52,633 nt of DNA, taken from assembly GCA_937885465.1 (NCBI GenBank), contig CAKZZM010000144.1, forward strand, positions 1-52,633. Direction: 5' to 3'. This DNA is from an uncultured Bacteroidales bacterium (lineage in GTDB: Bacteria; Bacteroidota; Bacteroidia; Bacteroidales; Paludibacteraceae). Shown one piece after another: positions 40,164 to 48,242 of the stretch. Every line of letters starts with the position of its first letter. Position 1 is the stretch's first letter. The position numbers and the translations under genes are program-made. Below the pieces are notes generated by a model, which was given only the letters and a program-made list of their open reading frames with translations, searched no databases and was not told the DNA's origin.

Positions 40164-41777
40164 TTAGTTATGGGTTATAAGTTGTTCGGCTGCTGCCTCT
40201 CGGTTAAAGCGCAGCAGATAGGTATGAGTGTTATCGTATTGTTGCACGATATGGAAAAATTGCGGGTATTTCTGTACGGCGGGGAAGAGATAAAGTGGAG
40301 TGGATGAGTATCCTAATGCATCAAGAATAACGAAATCCGCTTTTTTCTGAATGAGGTCAATCAGCAGTTCTTCGGCATTGGTTGTGAACTTATACACGCA
40401 CCCCGGGCGTTCGGCGTACATCCATAGCATCGCAGGTTTGCGAGAGCATATAACGGTGTTCTCCTTCGTGTTTTTCTTCAGCTGTTTGCCTATATTAAAG
40501 AACTGCTGATATTGCAGAGGATAGCGCTGCCGTGCTGCTTTGTTTTCATCCTGTAAGCCCGGACGGGAGAGGAGCAGGAGCGGCAATAACAGTAGAGCCA
40601 AAAGGGAGGATGGGGTGAAAATTTTGGCTTCGCTGCCAACAGGTTCTTGTGCCGATATTTTGCCTCGTGTTATAACCTTTATCAATAGGCAACATATCCA
40701 CCATAATCCTACAAATAGAGCAGCGGTCAATAGAGGTAGAATGGTAGTGATGTACCTGTTGCCGCTTGGGCTGGAGAACATCGATATTATCCCTAATGTA
40801 GCAGCGAAATAGAACCCCCATAGCCAACCTGTTCTGCCCATCTTGATGCACCCTGCAATCATAACGGCAACTATAAGTATCCCTAATAGATACAAGCCGA
40901 AACTATATTCAGGTCGGTCGCAATCAAGATTTACAAAAGGAACGATAGTGTTAGGAATAGCGTTGAAGATGAGCATTTGTAGCGTGTCGAAGAAGCGAGA
41001 AATAAACTCACTGATAGTCAGTGTACCTTCTTCCGGTCGCCAAGGATTGGCTACCATAATCATATCTACATAGCGATTACCGTTCAATCCGAGCATCTTA
41101 TTGCGTATCCTCCACGGCAATATTCCGATAACAAAGCCCGCAAGGGTAAAGCCCGTTGCCGCCCATCGCTTGCTTACCAAAAGATATAAGATTACGGCGG
41201 CAACGAGTGCAAGACCTTGCGTGCGGATATGGTAATTGAAAAGAAGAGATACCAACATAAGGTATATCCAAGGGTGACGAAATTCTGCTGACCAATTCTG
41301 CTCGTCCTCACGCATTCTCACAATAGTGTATATGACGCAGACCGAGGTGAGCAGGAACGAGGCTTCCGACATCATCATCGTCGAGAAATGTAGCAGTCGC
41401 GGCAGGAAAGCACCGGCAAACGATGCAACGAAAGCGGGAATGGCAGGTAAGCCCATGCGCAAGAGAGCAAAATAGAGCAGAAGTAGCGAGAGAATAACAA
41501 AAATCTCGTTTTGCCACTTCTGCGCCACGATGCTGTCTGTTACCTTTCTCAGAGGGGTCATCAGCAGAGGATAACCGGGAGGGAAATTAGAAGTAGGGGG
41601 CGCACCAATTTGAGCTAAATCACTATAACCCCCGCCGGAAGCTAAGGAAGAGGCATAGATGTAATAGTTGATATTATCACCATTTAAGTCCGGCTTCTCG
41701 TTGAAAGTGTAGCGAGCCGTAAGAAATGCAGCCAAGGCGATAATAAGCGGGAAAATAATATTACGCAGATACTTCAT
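40164..41777 (-). CDS. Polytopic glycosyltransferase-like membrane protein (GT39/ArnT type)
   Basis: The 537-residue protein has about ten TM helices and an N-terminal periplasmic loop of the GT-C fold: LNGDNINYYIYASSLA (D-x-x-Y type first loop) and NFPPGYPLLMTPL. The C-terminal periplasmic domain contains VICSRKPAMLWMYAERPG. This layout matches PMT/ArnT-like transferases that use polyprenyl-phosphate sugars. With the GtrA-like flippase and an FAD enzyme upstream, surface glycan or protein glycosylation is a reasonable inference, not proven. Confidence 0.72.
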   Translation of the reverse strand: MKYLRNIIFPLIIALAAFLTARYTFNEKPDLNGDNINYYIYASSLASGGGYSDLAQIGAPPTSNFPPGYPLLMTPLRKVTDSIVAQKWQNEIFVILSLLLLYFALLRMGLPAIPAFVASFAGAFLPRLLHFSTMMMSEASFLLTSVCVIYTIVRMREDEQNWSAEFRHPWIYLMLVSLLFNYHIRTQGLALVAAVILYLLVSKRWAATGFTLAGFVIGILPWRIRNKMLGLNGNRYVDMIMVANPWRPEEGTLTISEFISRFFDTLQMLIFNAIPNTIVPFVNLDCDRPEYSFGLYLLGILIVAVMIAGCIKMGRTGWLWGFYFAATLGIISMFSSPSGNRYITTILPLLTAALFVGLWWICCLLIKVITRGKISAQEPVGSEAKIFTPSSLLALLLLPLLLLSRPGLQDENKAARQRYPLQYQQFFNIGKQLKKNTKENTVICSRKPAMLWMYAERPGCVYKFTTNAEELLIDLIQKKADFVILDALGYSSTPLYLFPAVQKYPQFFHIVQQYDNTHTYLLRFNREAAAEQLITHN

Positions 41778-41816
41778 TTGAAAAAGAAAATTAAATGTAT
41801 AATGAAATGAAATAAT

Positions 41817-42257
41817 CTAATTTGTCTTTGTGAATAATGTCATCCGCCGAGCAAAGAAATTCCAGAAGAAAACGATAGCAGTGCTAATAAGCTTTGAAAG
41901 CATATAGTGCAATCCGATAAGATCTGTTCCTGCCCAAATAATAAGTTCGTTTAGCCCTAAACCGATGACACCGATTATGGCAAAAACGATAAACTCTTTC
42001 AGTGCGTTGTTGCTTTTTCTGTTTCCGCGGAACACCCACGAGACGCTCAGTAAATAATTGACGGTCAAGCCAATTATAAAGGCTATTGCTGCGGACAAGA
42101 GATGGTGTAACCCGATTGCATCGGTCAGAAGATATAGTGCACCATAGTCTGCAAGGAAAGCTACTCCACCTACAAATCCATAGCGAAGTAATTGTATGAA
42201 GATATTGTTTGTGGGATCAACAAACAGCCTATTTATCAATTTTCTACTTCTTCTCAT
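41817..42257 (-). CDS. GtrA-family membrane protein
   Basis: 146 residues with four TM helices and the GtrA pattern FIQLLRYGFVGGVAFLADYGALYLL and NYLLSVSWVFRG. GtrA proteins are thought to flip polyprenyl-phosphate sugars for O-antigen or cell-wall glycan modification. Overlaps the FAD oxidoreductase by 14 bp; the GT39-like gene follows. The pair GtrA plus GT-C transferase fits donor flipping and use. Confidence 0.85.
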   Translation of the reverse strand: MRRSRKLINRLFVDPTNNIFIQLLRYGFVGGVAFLADYGALYLLTDAIGLHHLLSAAIAFIIGLTVNYLLSVSWVFRGNRKSNNALKEFIVFAIIGVIGLGLNELIIWAGTDLIGLHYMLSKLISTAIVFFWNFFARRMTLFTKTN

Positions 42258-43800
42258 GGTACTCTGTTTCGGTGTTTACATTCCAGACATTCGTTTTGTC
42301 GGTTGAGCCCGTTGCGATTGCCTGAATAGCCTCCATGGCGGTAAGCATAGAGTGGTCCATATTATTATAGCGGTGTTGCCCGTTGCGACCGATGCACCAT
42401 AGGTTGCTTATCGTGTCGAGGAAAAGTCGCACTTTGTCCAATTCGTAGTATGAGCCATAATAGGCAGGATATGCCTTCTTTATCTTAACATGGCATGCGT
42501 CAAGTACTGCATCCGACTCGATAATATCAATGCGAACGAGTTCTTCTATTGCCATTTGAATGAACTTCTCTTTCGGCATCTCCCACATCTCATCGCACTC
42601 GGTGCAAAAATATTCAAGACCGATCCACATCGTGTTTTCGTAATCTTTAACGAGGTAGGGCGACCAGTTGTTAAATATCTGCAGCCTGCCTAACTTCACA
42701 TCTCTCTCTTGAATATATATCCATGTGTCGGGAACACGATTCGCCCATGTTTTGAGTTTGGTCTCGTTCTTAATCTTCATCTTATTCACGCATAATCCGA
42801 CAGTGATGAAGTCGCGGTAAGGCAGTCCGCCGGCTATATGCCTAACCTCATTAGGCACCTCAATGCCGTCAATGGCAGCAATCAAGTCTTTGATAGGCAT
42901 GCTCGACATAAATATATCGCAAGATTGCTCAATGAGTGTGCCGTCAGCCTTGCGTATTGTGACTCCTTTTACCTCACCGCTTTCTATATGTATCTTTTCT
43001 ATCGCCTCATTCGTTCTTACCTCGCCGCCTTGTGTGCGAACTTGTTCTGCCACGAGTTCCCACAATTGCCCGGGACCATATTTGGGATAGATAAACTCTT
43101 CTATCAACGATGTCTCTACTTCTGCTGTATCCTTGGTGCCGACAGCCTTGCGCCACATGTCTTTTAATATCGCAATCACTGACAGTCCCTTTACTCTTTG
43201 ACTGCCCCAATCGGCACCAAGTTGAGAGGGGTGAACACCCCACACTTTCGTAGTGTAGTCTTCGAAGAACATCTCGTATAGAGGGCGACCAAAGCGATTG
43301 ATGTAGAAATTCTCGAGCGTCGTTTCCGGCAGTTTGTGAATGCATGACCACAGATAACCGAAGCCGGCACGCATTGTTCGTGCAAAGCCCATGTTGAGAA
43401 ATGTCTCTTTGCGCATTGAGATAGGGTAGTCGAAAAACTTGCGGAGGAAGAATATGCGACTTACTCTGTGGCGAAGAAGCATCACTCTATCTTCTTTCTC
43501 AGGGTCAGGACCGCCTTCCGCAAGTTCCTTGTCATTAAGGTCAAGAAGAATATCGTCTTTTGAGCGTTTGCCTTGCTTTGGCAGCATCATATTCCACCAC
43601 TGCATCACCGCTTCGTTCTTCGAAAAAAAGCGGTGCCCGCCGATATCCATTCTGTTGCCTTTATATTCAACGGTCTGTGATATACCGCCTATTTTATCTG
43701 TCGCTTCGCACACGATAGGGTGGATATCTGTTTGCTGCAACATCTCGTATGCCGCAGTCAGTCCCGCCGGTCCGGCTCCTGCTATTATCGCTACTTTCAT
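42244..43800 (-). CDS. FAD-dependent amine-oxidase-fold protein (UDP-galactopyranose mutase-like)
   Basis: 518 residues; FAD motif IAGAGPAGLTAAYEMLQ with KIGGISQTVEYKGNRMDIGGHRFFSK, typical of the protoporphyrinogen oxidase/UDP-galactopyranose-mutase-like NAD(P)-binding group in polysaccharide loci. Further blocks: DYTTKVWGVHPSQLGADWGSQRVKG and IGRNGQHRYNNMDHSMLTAM (C-terminal FAD block). Substrate unknown; the position between ruvA and gtrA and the UGM-like features suggest a role in glycan synthesis. It starts 5 bp after ruvA ends. Confidence 0.78.
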   Translation of the reverse strand: MKVAIIAGAGPAGLTAAYEMLQQTDIHPIVCEATDKIGGISQTVEYKGNRMDIGGHRFFSKNEAVMQWWNMMLPKQGKRSKDDILLDLNDKELAEGGPDPEKEDRVMLLRHRVSRIFFLRKFFDYPISMRKETFLNMGFARTMRAGFGYLWSCIHKLPETTLENFYINRFGRPLYEMFFEDYTTKVWGVHPSQLGADWGSQRVKGLSVIAILKDMWRKAVGTKDTAEVETSLIEEFIYPKYGPGQLWELVAEQVRTQGGEVRTNEAIEKIHIESGEVKGVTIRKADGTLIEQSCDIFMSSMPIKDLIAAIDGIEVPNEVRHIAGGLPYRDFITVGLCVNKMKIKNETKLKTWANRVPDTWIYIQERDVKLGRLQIFNNWSPYLVKDYENTMWIGLEYFCTECDEMWEMPKEKFIQMAIEELVRIDIIESDAVLDACHVKIKKAYPAYYGSYYELDKVRLFLDTISNLWCIGRNGQHRYNNMDHSMLTAMEAIQAIATGSTDKTNVWNVNTETEYHEKK

Positions 43801-43805
43801 AATGA

Positions 43806-44441
43806 TTACAACATTTTTAGTGCCTCTTTGATAACTCTCTCAACAGGCATTGTGGGGTCGTTCTGAAGCAGTTTATCTACTACTTTTGCGGCAGGCGCAG
43901 CAGGGAAGCCGAGCATCGTAAGTGCCGATACAGCCTCCTCTTTAAGTGCAGAATAGCCGCTACCTATCTGAGAGGATGTGTCTATTGTTGTTGCGCCGAT
44001 ATTGTCGCCCGTATCTATCTTTAAGACTACATCTTTTAGCTCAACAATAATGCGCTGTGCCGTTTTGACACCGATACCCTTGATATTAGATAATGCGCGG
44101 GCATTACCGGTGGCAATAATCTGGCGTATTTCGGCGGCACTGTAGCCTGACATTATCATTCGTGCTGTATTAGGACCTATACCGCTCACGGATATAAGTG
44201 CGCGGAATATGCTGCGCTCGCCTTCAGTCTGAAAACCATAAAGGAGATGCTCGTCCTCACGGATAACCTCATGAATAAACAACTTGACAACTTCGCCGCT
44301 GCGCCCTTGTGCCTCCTCTTTACCCGCTAATGCAGAATACACGGGCAAAGCAATGTTTATTCCATAGCCAATCCCGCCTGCCTCAACTATTGCCAGTGTC
44401 GGTATAAGAGCGGACAATGTCCCTTTTACATACTCAATCAT
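43806..44441 (-). CDS. ruvA: Holliday junction branch-migration complex subunit RuvA
   Basis: 211 residues with domain I OB-fold (MIEYVKGTLSALIPTLAIVEAGGIGYGINI), domain II with two helix-hairpin-helix motifs (LISVSGIGPNTARMI and LSNIKGIGVKTAQRIIVELKD), and the C-terminal RuvB-binding domain III (ALTMLGFPAAPAAKVVDKLL). It tetramerises on Holliday junctions and recruits RuvB. ruvA heads a five-gene operon with glycan-related genes and is unlinked from ruvB by 12 kb. Confidence 0.95.
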   Translation of the reverse strand: MIEYVKGTLSALIPTLAIVEAGGIGYGINIALPVYSALAGKEEAQGRSGEVVKLFIHEVIREDEHLLYGFQTEGERSIFRALISVSGIGPNTARMIMSGYSAAEIRQIIATGNARALSNIKGIGVKTAQRIIVELKDVVLKIDTGDNIGATTIDTSSQIGSGYSALKEEAVSALTMLGFPAAPAAKVVDKLLQNDPTMPVERVIKEALKML

Positions 44442-44466
44442 AATGTTATATCAATGATTTACTGCA

Positions 44467-44497
44467 CAAATTTACTTCTTTTTATTGTAATACACAA
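44467..44497 (-). promoter_or_regulatory. Promoter of the ruvA operon
   Basis: Minus strand: TTG (44495-44497), 20 bp, TAAATTTG (44467-44474), 25 bp before the ATG. Confidence 0.7.
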
Positions 44498-44534
44498 GTT
44501 TTCCGCCATTTAAAATAATATAAAAGCATTTTTG

Positions 44535-44567
44535 TTTTGCTGATACTTGTTTTTTTTTGTACCTTTG
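44535..44567 (+). promoter_or_regulatory. Promoter of aroQ-porT
   Basis: TTTTG (44535-44539), 20 bp, TACCTTTG (44560-44567), 20 bp before the ATG. Confidence 0.75.
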
Positions 44568-44587
44568 CACACGTAGTATGAGTCATA

Positions 44588-45079
44588 ATGCCTCAAAAGA
44601 AAAAACGCATATTGATACTTGACGGACCGAATCTTAATCTTGTCGGAGTAAGAAATCCTAAGATTTACGGCACGATTAATCCTGCGGATTACATTAATCA
44701 GTTGGTGCCGGTGTTCCATGATGTTGAGCTTATATATATGCAGACCAATCACGAGGGGGGTATGATAGATTTGTTGCAAAATTACGGGTTCGGCAAGGCA
44801 GACGGTATCGTCTTGAATGCAGGTGGATATACGCATACATCCGTTGCTTTGCGCGATTGTGTTGAGGTATTGTCCGTACCCGTTATTGAGGTCCACCTTT
44901 CTGACACACTGGGGCGTGAATCGTTTAGGAGACACTCATATCTGACAGAAGTTTGCAAGGAGCGAATAGGTGGGCTTGGCGTTGAAGGTTACAAGTTAGC
45001 AATAGAAAAATTGCTCAAGGCGGGAGTAGAGAACGCCTCCGAGCGTTCAATAGTGGAGAACGTCTCCGAACGTTCATAG
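44588..45079 (+). CDS. aroQ: Type II 3-dehydroquinate dehydratase AroQ with repeat-encoded C-terminal tail
   Basis: 163 residues; shikimate-pathway dehydratase. Motifs: LDGPNLNLVGVRNPKIYG (N-terminal block), QTNHEGGMIDLLQ, LNAGGYTHTSVALRD (substrate loop) and VEVHLSDTLGRESFRRHSYL (catalytic His region). The enzyme proper ends near residue 146. Residues 147-163 (VENASERSIVENVSERS) are two family A units, and the TAG stop comes from the junction of the second and third units. The tail is unlikely to harm the dodecamer fold, but this is not shown. Confidence 0.93.
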   Translation: MPQKKKRILILDGPNLNLVGVRNPKIYGTINPADYINQLVPVFHDVELIYMQTNHEGGMIDLLQNYGFGKADGIVLNAGGYTHTSVALRDCVEVLSVPVIEVHLSDTLGRESFRRHSYLTEVCKERIGGLGVEGYKLAIEKLLKAGVENASERSIVENVSERS

Positions 45080-45101
45080 TGGAGAACGCCTCCGAGCGTT
45101 C
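45026..45101. repeat. Three tandem family A copies across the aroQ/porT boundary
   Basis: Copies start at 45026, 45053 and 45079 (periods 27 and 26 bp). Unit 1 has GTAGAG instead of GTGGAG; units 1 and 3 are GCC/GAG type, unit 2 GTC/GAA type. The 26-bp step moves the reading frame: units 1-2 are in the aroQ frame, unit 3 is in the porT frame. Confidence 0.93.
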
Positions 45102-45111
45102 AATAGTAGAG

Positions 45112-45849
45112 GTGAAAAGGCGTAAACTGATAATATTATTTGCTTTATTACCGGCCACCCTGTTTGGGCAGCAGGCGATGAATCGACCATACGTAGATGA
45201 GAAACTGGTGCATTTCGGGTTCTCATTAGGCGTCAATTTGATGTCCTTTTATACGCCGGAAACGCTTGACCCGTTGTCGGGGATGATAATATCAGGTAAC
45301 TCTGTCCGCGTTTTTGCTAACGAGGTCTTTCATACTCGCGTAAGTACTATGTTACCGGGATTCTCCGTAGGTTTTATTACGGATCTTCGTATGACGCGCT
45401 ACCTCTCTCTCAGGTTCACGCCCCAACTGCATTTTGGGCAGAGAATAATTAATTATCGTGCAGAGTCAGGGCACTTCGACAGACTATCGACAGATGTACT
45501 TTCTTTGCCAATCACAATCCCGCTTGAGATCAAGTGGTCAGCCGAGAGAGAGGGTAATTTTAGACCGTATATTATCGCGGGTGGCGGTTTTAGTTATAAT
45601 TTTGGTCAAGACAAGAAAAAACCGATATTGCTCAAGCCGTTTGATTATTTTGTGCAGTTTGGCGCCGGCATTGACCTCTATTTCGAATGGTTCAAGTTAT
45701 GCCCTGAGATAAAGTATCAGATTGGTTTTAACAATGTTCTGACACCTTCTCACGAGCGCGTGGAGTTGCAACCCCAAGAGTTCTTCTATTCGGATGCCTT
45801 GCAGCGACTCAACTCTCACATGATAACTATCGTCTTTAACTTCGAATAG
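45112..45849 (+). CDS. porT: PorT/SprT-like outer-membrane beta-barrel of the type IX secretion system
   Basis: The start is uncertain. GTG at 45112 gives VKRRKLIILFALLPATLFGQ, a clean signal peptide with Lys/Arg start; GTG at 45079 would add 11 repeat-encoded residues (MENASERSIVE). With the shorter start the protein has 245 residues. The barrel pattern with alternating aromatic residues (FGFSLGVNLMSFYTPE, FSVGFITDLRMTRYLSLRFTPQLHFGQR, PYIIAGGGFSYNFG) and the last strand HMITIVFNFE fit PorT, required for T9SS function. It immediately follows aroQ. Confidence 0.8.
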   Translation: MKRRKLIILFALLPATLFGQQAMNRPYVDEKLVHFGFSLGVNLMSFYTPETLDPLSGMIISGNSVRVFANEVFHTRVSTMLPGFSVGFITDLRMTRYLSLRFTPQLHFGQRIINYRAESGHFDRLSTDVLSLPITIPLEIKWSAEREGNFRPYIIAGGGFSYNFGQDKKKPILLKPFDYFVQFGAGIDLYFEWFKLCPEIKYQIGFNNVLTPSHERVELQPQEFFYSDALQRLNSHMITIVFNFE

Positions 45850-45858
45850 GTTATTATA

Positions 45859-45910
45859 GTGGAGAACGTCTCCGAACGTTCTGGTAGTGGAGAAGGTCTC
45901 GAACGTTTAA
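45859..45910. repeat. Two family A copies after porT
   Basis: A perfect GTC/GAA copy at 45859-45881 (ending CGTTCTGG) and a degenerate copy at 45887-45908 (GTGGAGAAGGTCTCGAACG). Confidence 0.88.
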
Positions 45911-45930
45911 TGTTTCCCCTCTCAATTTCA

Positions 45931-45966
45931 CCGTCTCGTATTCTCTAATGTGAGAAACTTCAGTTA
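45931..45966. repeat. Family F repeat after porT
   Basis: CCGTCTCGTATTCTCTAATG followed by TGAGAAACTTCAGTTA; second copy at 19147-19183. It contains a short stem TTCTC-TAATGT-GAGAA. Confidence 0.65.
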
Positions 45967-45986
45967 TATATATAATTAGGTATAAC

Positions 45987-46022
45987 AAAACAACAGGTTG
46001 CCGTGTGGAAACCTGTTGTTTT
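45987..46022. terminator. Bidirectional terminator between porT and gcvH
   Basis: 13-bp stem AAAACAACAGGTT / AACCTGTTGTTTT with a 10-nt loop, between two convergent operons. Confidence 0.85.
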
Positions 46023-46042
46023 GCTTATAAGCGTATTATCAG

Positions 46043-46423
46043 TTATTTGATATGCTCTTCGTAGCCTTCAGCATCCATAAGTGAGTTGAGTTCAGAAGGA
46101 TCGCTGATATTCACCTGTATCATCCAACCTTTACCATACGGGTCTTCGTTGACAAACTCAGGGTGGTCATTCAAATCATCGTTGAAACCGATAACCTCAC
46201 CGGAAGCCGGCATATTGAGGTCAGATACTGTTTTTACTGCTTCTACTGAGCCGAAGACCTCACCTTGTGCAAAGGTCTGCCCAACGCTGTCGGCTGCATC
46301 AACGAACACTATTTCACCCAGTTCTGATTGGGCGTAATCTGTAATACCGACAAAGGCGATATCACCTTCGATGCGAATCCACTCGTGCTCTGTTGTATAG
46401 CGTAAGTCTTTAGGGAAATTCAT
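46043..46423 (-). CDS. gcvH: Glycine cleavage system H protein
   Basis: 126 residues, the lipoyl carrier of the glycine cleavage complex. Lipoylated lysine K64 in GSVEAVKTVSDLNMPASGEV; N-terminal LRYTTEHEWIRIEG and C-terminal GKGWMIQV are canonical. It follows the GldJ-like gene by 23 bp. P, T and L proteins are not in the window. Confidence 0.95.
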   Translation of the reverse strand: MNFPKDLRYTTEHEWIRIEGDIAFVGITDYAQSELGEIVFVDAADSVGQTFAQGEVFGSVEAVKTVSDLNMPASGEVIGFNDDLNDHPEFVNEDPYGKGWMIQVNISDPSELNSLMDAEGYEEHIK

Positions 46424-46446
46424 TTGTTAATTTTATTTTTTAATTT

Positions 46447-48099
46447 TTATTGTTTGAGCGTAGGTGAGCCGTTAGGTATTTGGTTGCCAACCGTTGACAT
46501 AGCGCAACGGAAACCGATAGTAGAGGTTGACTTATCTTGGTCAAGATAGCGACGCGAACTCGGGTTAATCCAATATACGCGGTCTTTCCATGAACCACCT
46601 TTATACACGCGTGTCTCTTTGGTGATGCGCGGCGCAAGCAGGTCAGTCGGGTCAATTCTTACCTCACTTTCCTCGCCACGCAGTGCTTTCATACCGATGG
46701 TGTCAAGCGGGAAATCGGTATCGATGAGAGAAGCGTAGTCGCCGTCTTTCCATGCGCGTTTGTCGTCATCGCCTTCCCATGTTACTTCAATGCGACCGAG
46801 AGAGTCTAATACGAATACGGACGATCCGTCTTCAGCAGTTGATTTCAGAGGTTTGGCGTAGATGTTACCACGGAAAGAGTTATACTCTGAAGTCTCTTGG
46901 TTGGTTGTCTCACGATATACATCGAACACCCATTCGTTCACATTTCCTGCCATATTATATAGTCCGAAATCATTGGGCTGATACTCGTCAACGGGGCCGG
47001 TTATAACATAATGGTCGTTCAACTCACCGCTTACGCCCATCATGTCGCCTCTGCCGCGAACGAAGTTAGCCTGCATCTGACCGAGCAGTTTCTTGTCTTT
47101 CAGGTTTCTGGGGTGGTAGCCTGACCACGGGTAGAGCTTGCCCTCGATAGTCAAACCGTCTTCTCCGGCGATTGGAGCAAAGGCCGCAAACTCCCATTCT
47201 GCCTCTGTCGGCAGGCGGTAGCCTACAACTAAAACGCCATCCTCGCGGGTGATTTTGCGATCATTACCCGCAAAGTCAGTCTTCGGCCGACGGCCGAAAT
47301 CGGGAGTATAATCACTATCATAGAGGTATTTCTCAGTGTTAAAGATAAATTTATCTCTTATCCACTCGAATGGCACTGCGTATAATTCAGTCGGAGCCTC
47401 AGGATTTGCAGGATCTTCTTTCTGAGGTATCTCAACCAATGGGTAGTCGGGGTTGGCTTCATCCCATGCGCTCACTTCGTCCTCTCCTTTTAAATATAGT
47501 TCTTGAAAGCTTGGCATTGCAAGGTATCCGCCTTGCACGAGTGCAAGTTCGTTAACGCGGTCAGTACGCCAACGGCAGTAGTCCATACACTGATTCCAAC
47601 TAACGCCGACAACAGGATAGAAACTGAAGGCAGGATGGCGATAATAGTAGATCTCGTAAGGCTCGTTATATGCCATCTCCTCGCGCCATACGGTTGAGTC
47701 AGGCAGCATCTTTTTGATAAGATTAGGAGCAACATGGCCAAACACAATATTCATCCAATTCTCGTATTCGCGCCAGTTGAGGTTGGTAACCTCATACTTG
47801 TCCATATAAAACGAGTTGACGGTCAAAGTACGGCGAGTGTTGTCGCGCGGAGCAGTTAAGAACTCATCGTTTTCGCCCTTGGTGAATGTACCGCCCTGTA
47901 TGGCAACCATGCCGACAGGATCCACATTGCCGACACCCTCTATCGCTTCAAACTTAGTAGTGTTCTTATCAAAATAATTCCAACCTGTTGTGTTAGATAC
48001 ACGAGTATTTAATTCGCGGTTTGAACAAGCCGAAAAAACTACTACCAATGCCAATAATGCAATATTTCCTGCGTTTCTCATAACGATATAATTCTGCAT
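46447..48099 (-). CDS. GldJ-like lipoprotein with formylglycine-generating-enzyme fold (T9SS/gliding)
   Basis: 550 residues; the lipoprotein signal IALLALVVVFSACS has a lipobox. Met1 (48099) or Met7 (48081) could be the start. Then VSNTTGWNYFDK, the FGE-sulfatase domain start MVAIQGGTFTKGENDEF, DKYEVTNLNWREYENWM, GVSWNQCMDYCRWRT, YRLPTEAEWEFAA, YNMAGNVNEWVFDVY, and the closing RVYKGGSWKDR and IGFRCAMS. GldJ and GldK share this fold; the xNTTGW start and length favour GldJ. It stabilises the T9SS/gliding motor. Operon with gcvH. Confidence 0.75.
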   Translation of the reverse strand: MQNYIVMRNAGNIALLALVVVFSACSNRELNTRVSNTTGWNYFDKNTTKFEAIEGVGNVDPVGMVAIQGGTFTKGENDEFLTAPRDNTRRTLTVNSFYMDKYEVTNLNWREYENWMNIVFGHVAPNLIKKMLPDSTVWREEMAYNEPYEIYYYRHPAFSFYPVVGVSWNQCMDYCRWRTDRVNELALVQGGYLAMPSFQELYLKGEDEVSAWDEANPDYPLVEIPQKEDPANPEAPTELYAVPFEWIRDKFIFNTEKYLYDSDYTPDFGRRPKTDFAGNDRKITREDGVLVVGYRLPTEAEWEFAAFAPIAGEDGLTIEGKLYPWSGYHPRNLKDKKLLGQMQANFVRGRGDMMGVSGELNDHYVITGPVDEYQPNDFGLYNMAGNVNEWVFDVYRETTNQETSEYNSFRGNIYAKPLKSTAEDGSSVFVLDSLGRIEVTWEGDDDKRAWKDGDYASLIDTDFPLDTIGMKALRGEESEVRIDPTDLLAPRITKETRVYKGGSWKDRVYWINPSSRRYLDQDKSTSTIGFRCAMSTVGNQIPNGSPTLKQ

Positions 48100-48117
48100 A
48101 TTTTACTATTCAACTTG

Positions 48118-48148
48118 CAAAGTTATAATTTTTTTTCTAAGTTGACAA
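48118..48148 (-). promoter_or_regulatory. Promoter of the gldJ-gcvH operon
   Basis: Minus strand: TTG (48146-48148), 20 bp, TAACTTTG (48118-48125), 18 bp from Met1. Confidence 0.7.
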
Positions 48149-48229
48149 CTTTTGGCGTAAAAAAAACTAAAAATTGTTTTTTTTTTCTACAAATATGTCA
48201 AAAAATCTCCATTTCAGTGATTATTTTTG

Positions 48230-48237
48230 TACCTTTG
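48230..48237 (+). promoter_or_regulatory. -7 element directly upstream of folP
   Basis: TACCTTTG ends only 5 bp before the ATG, so the transcript should be leaderless or nearly so; the -33 element is weak. Confidence 0.6.
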
Positions 48238-48242
48238 TTCAA

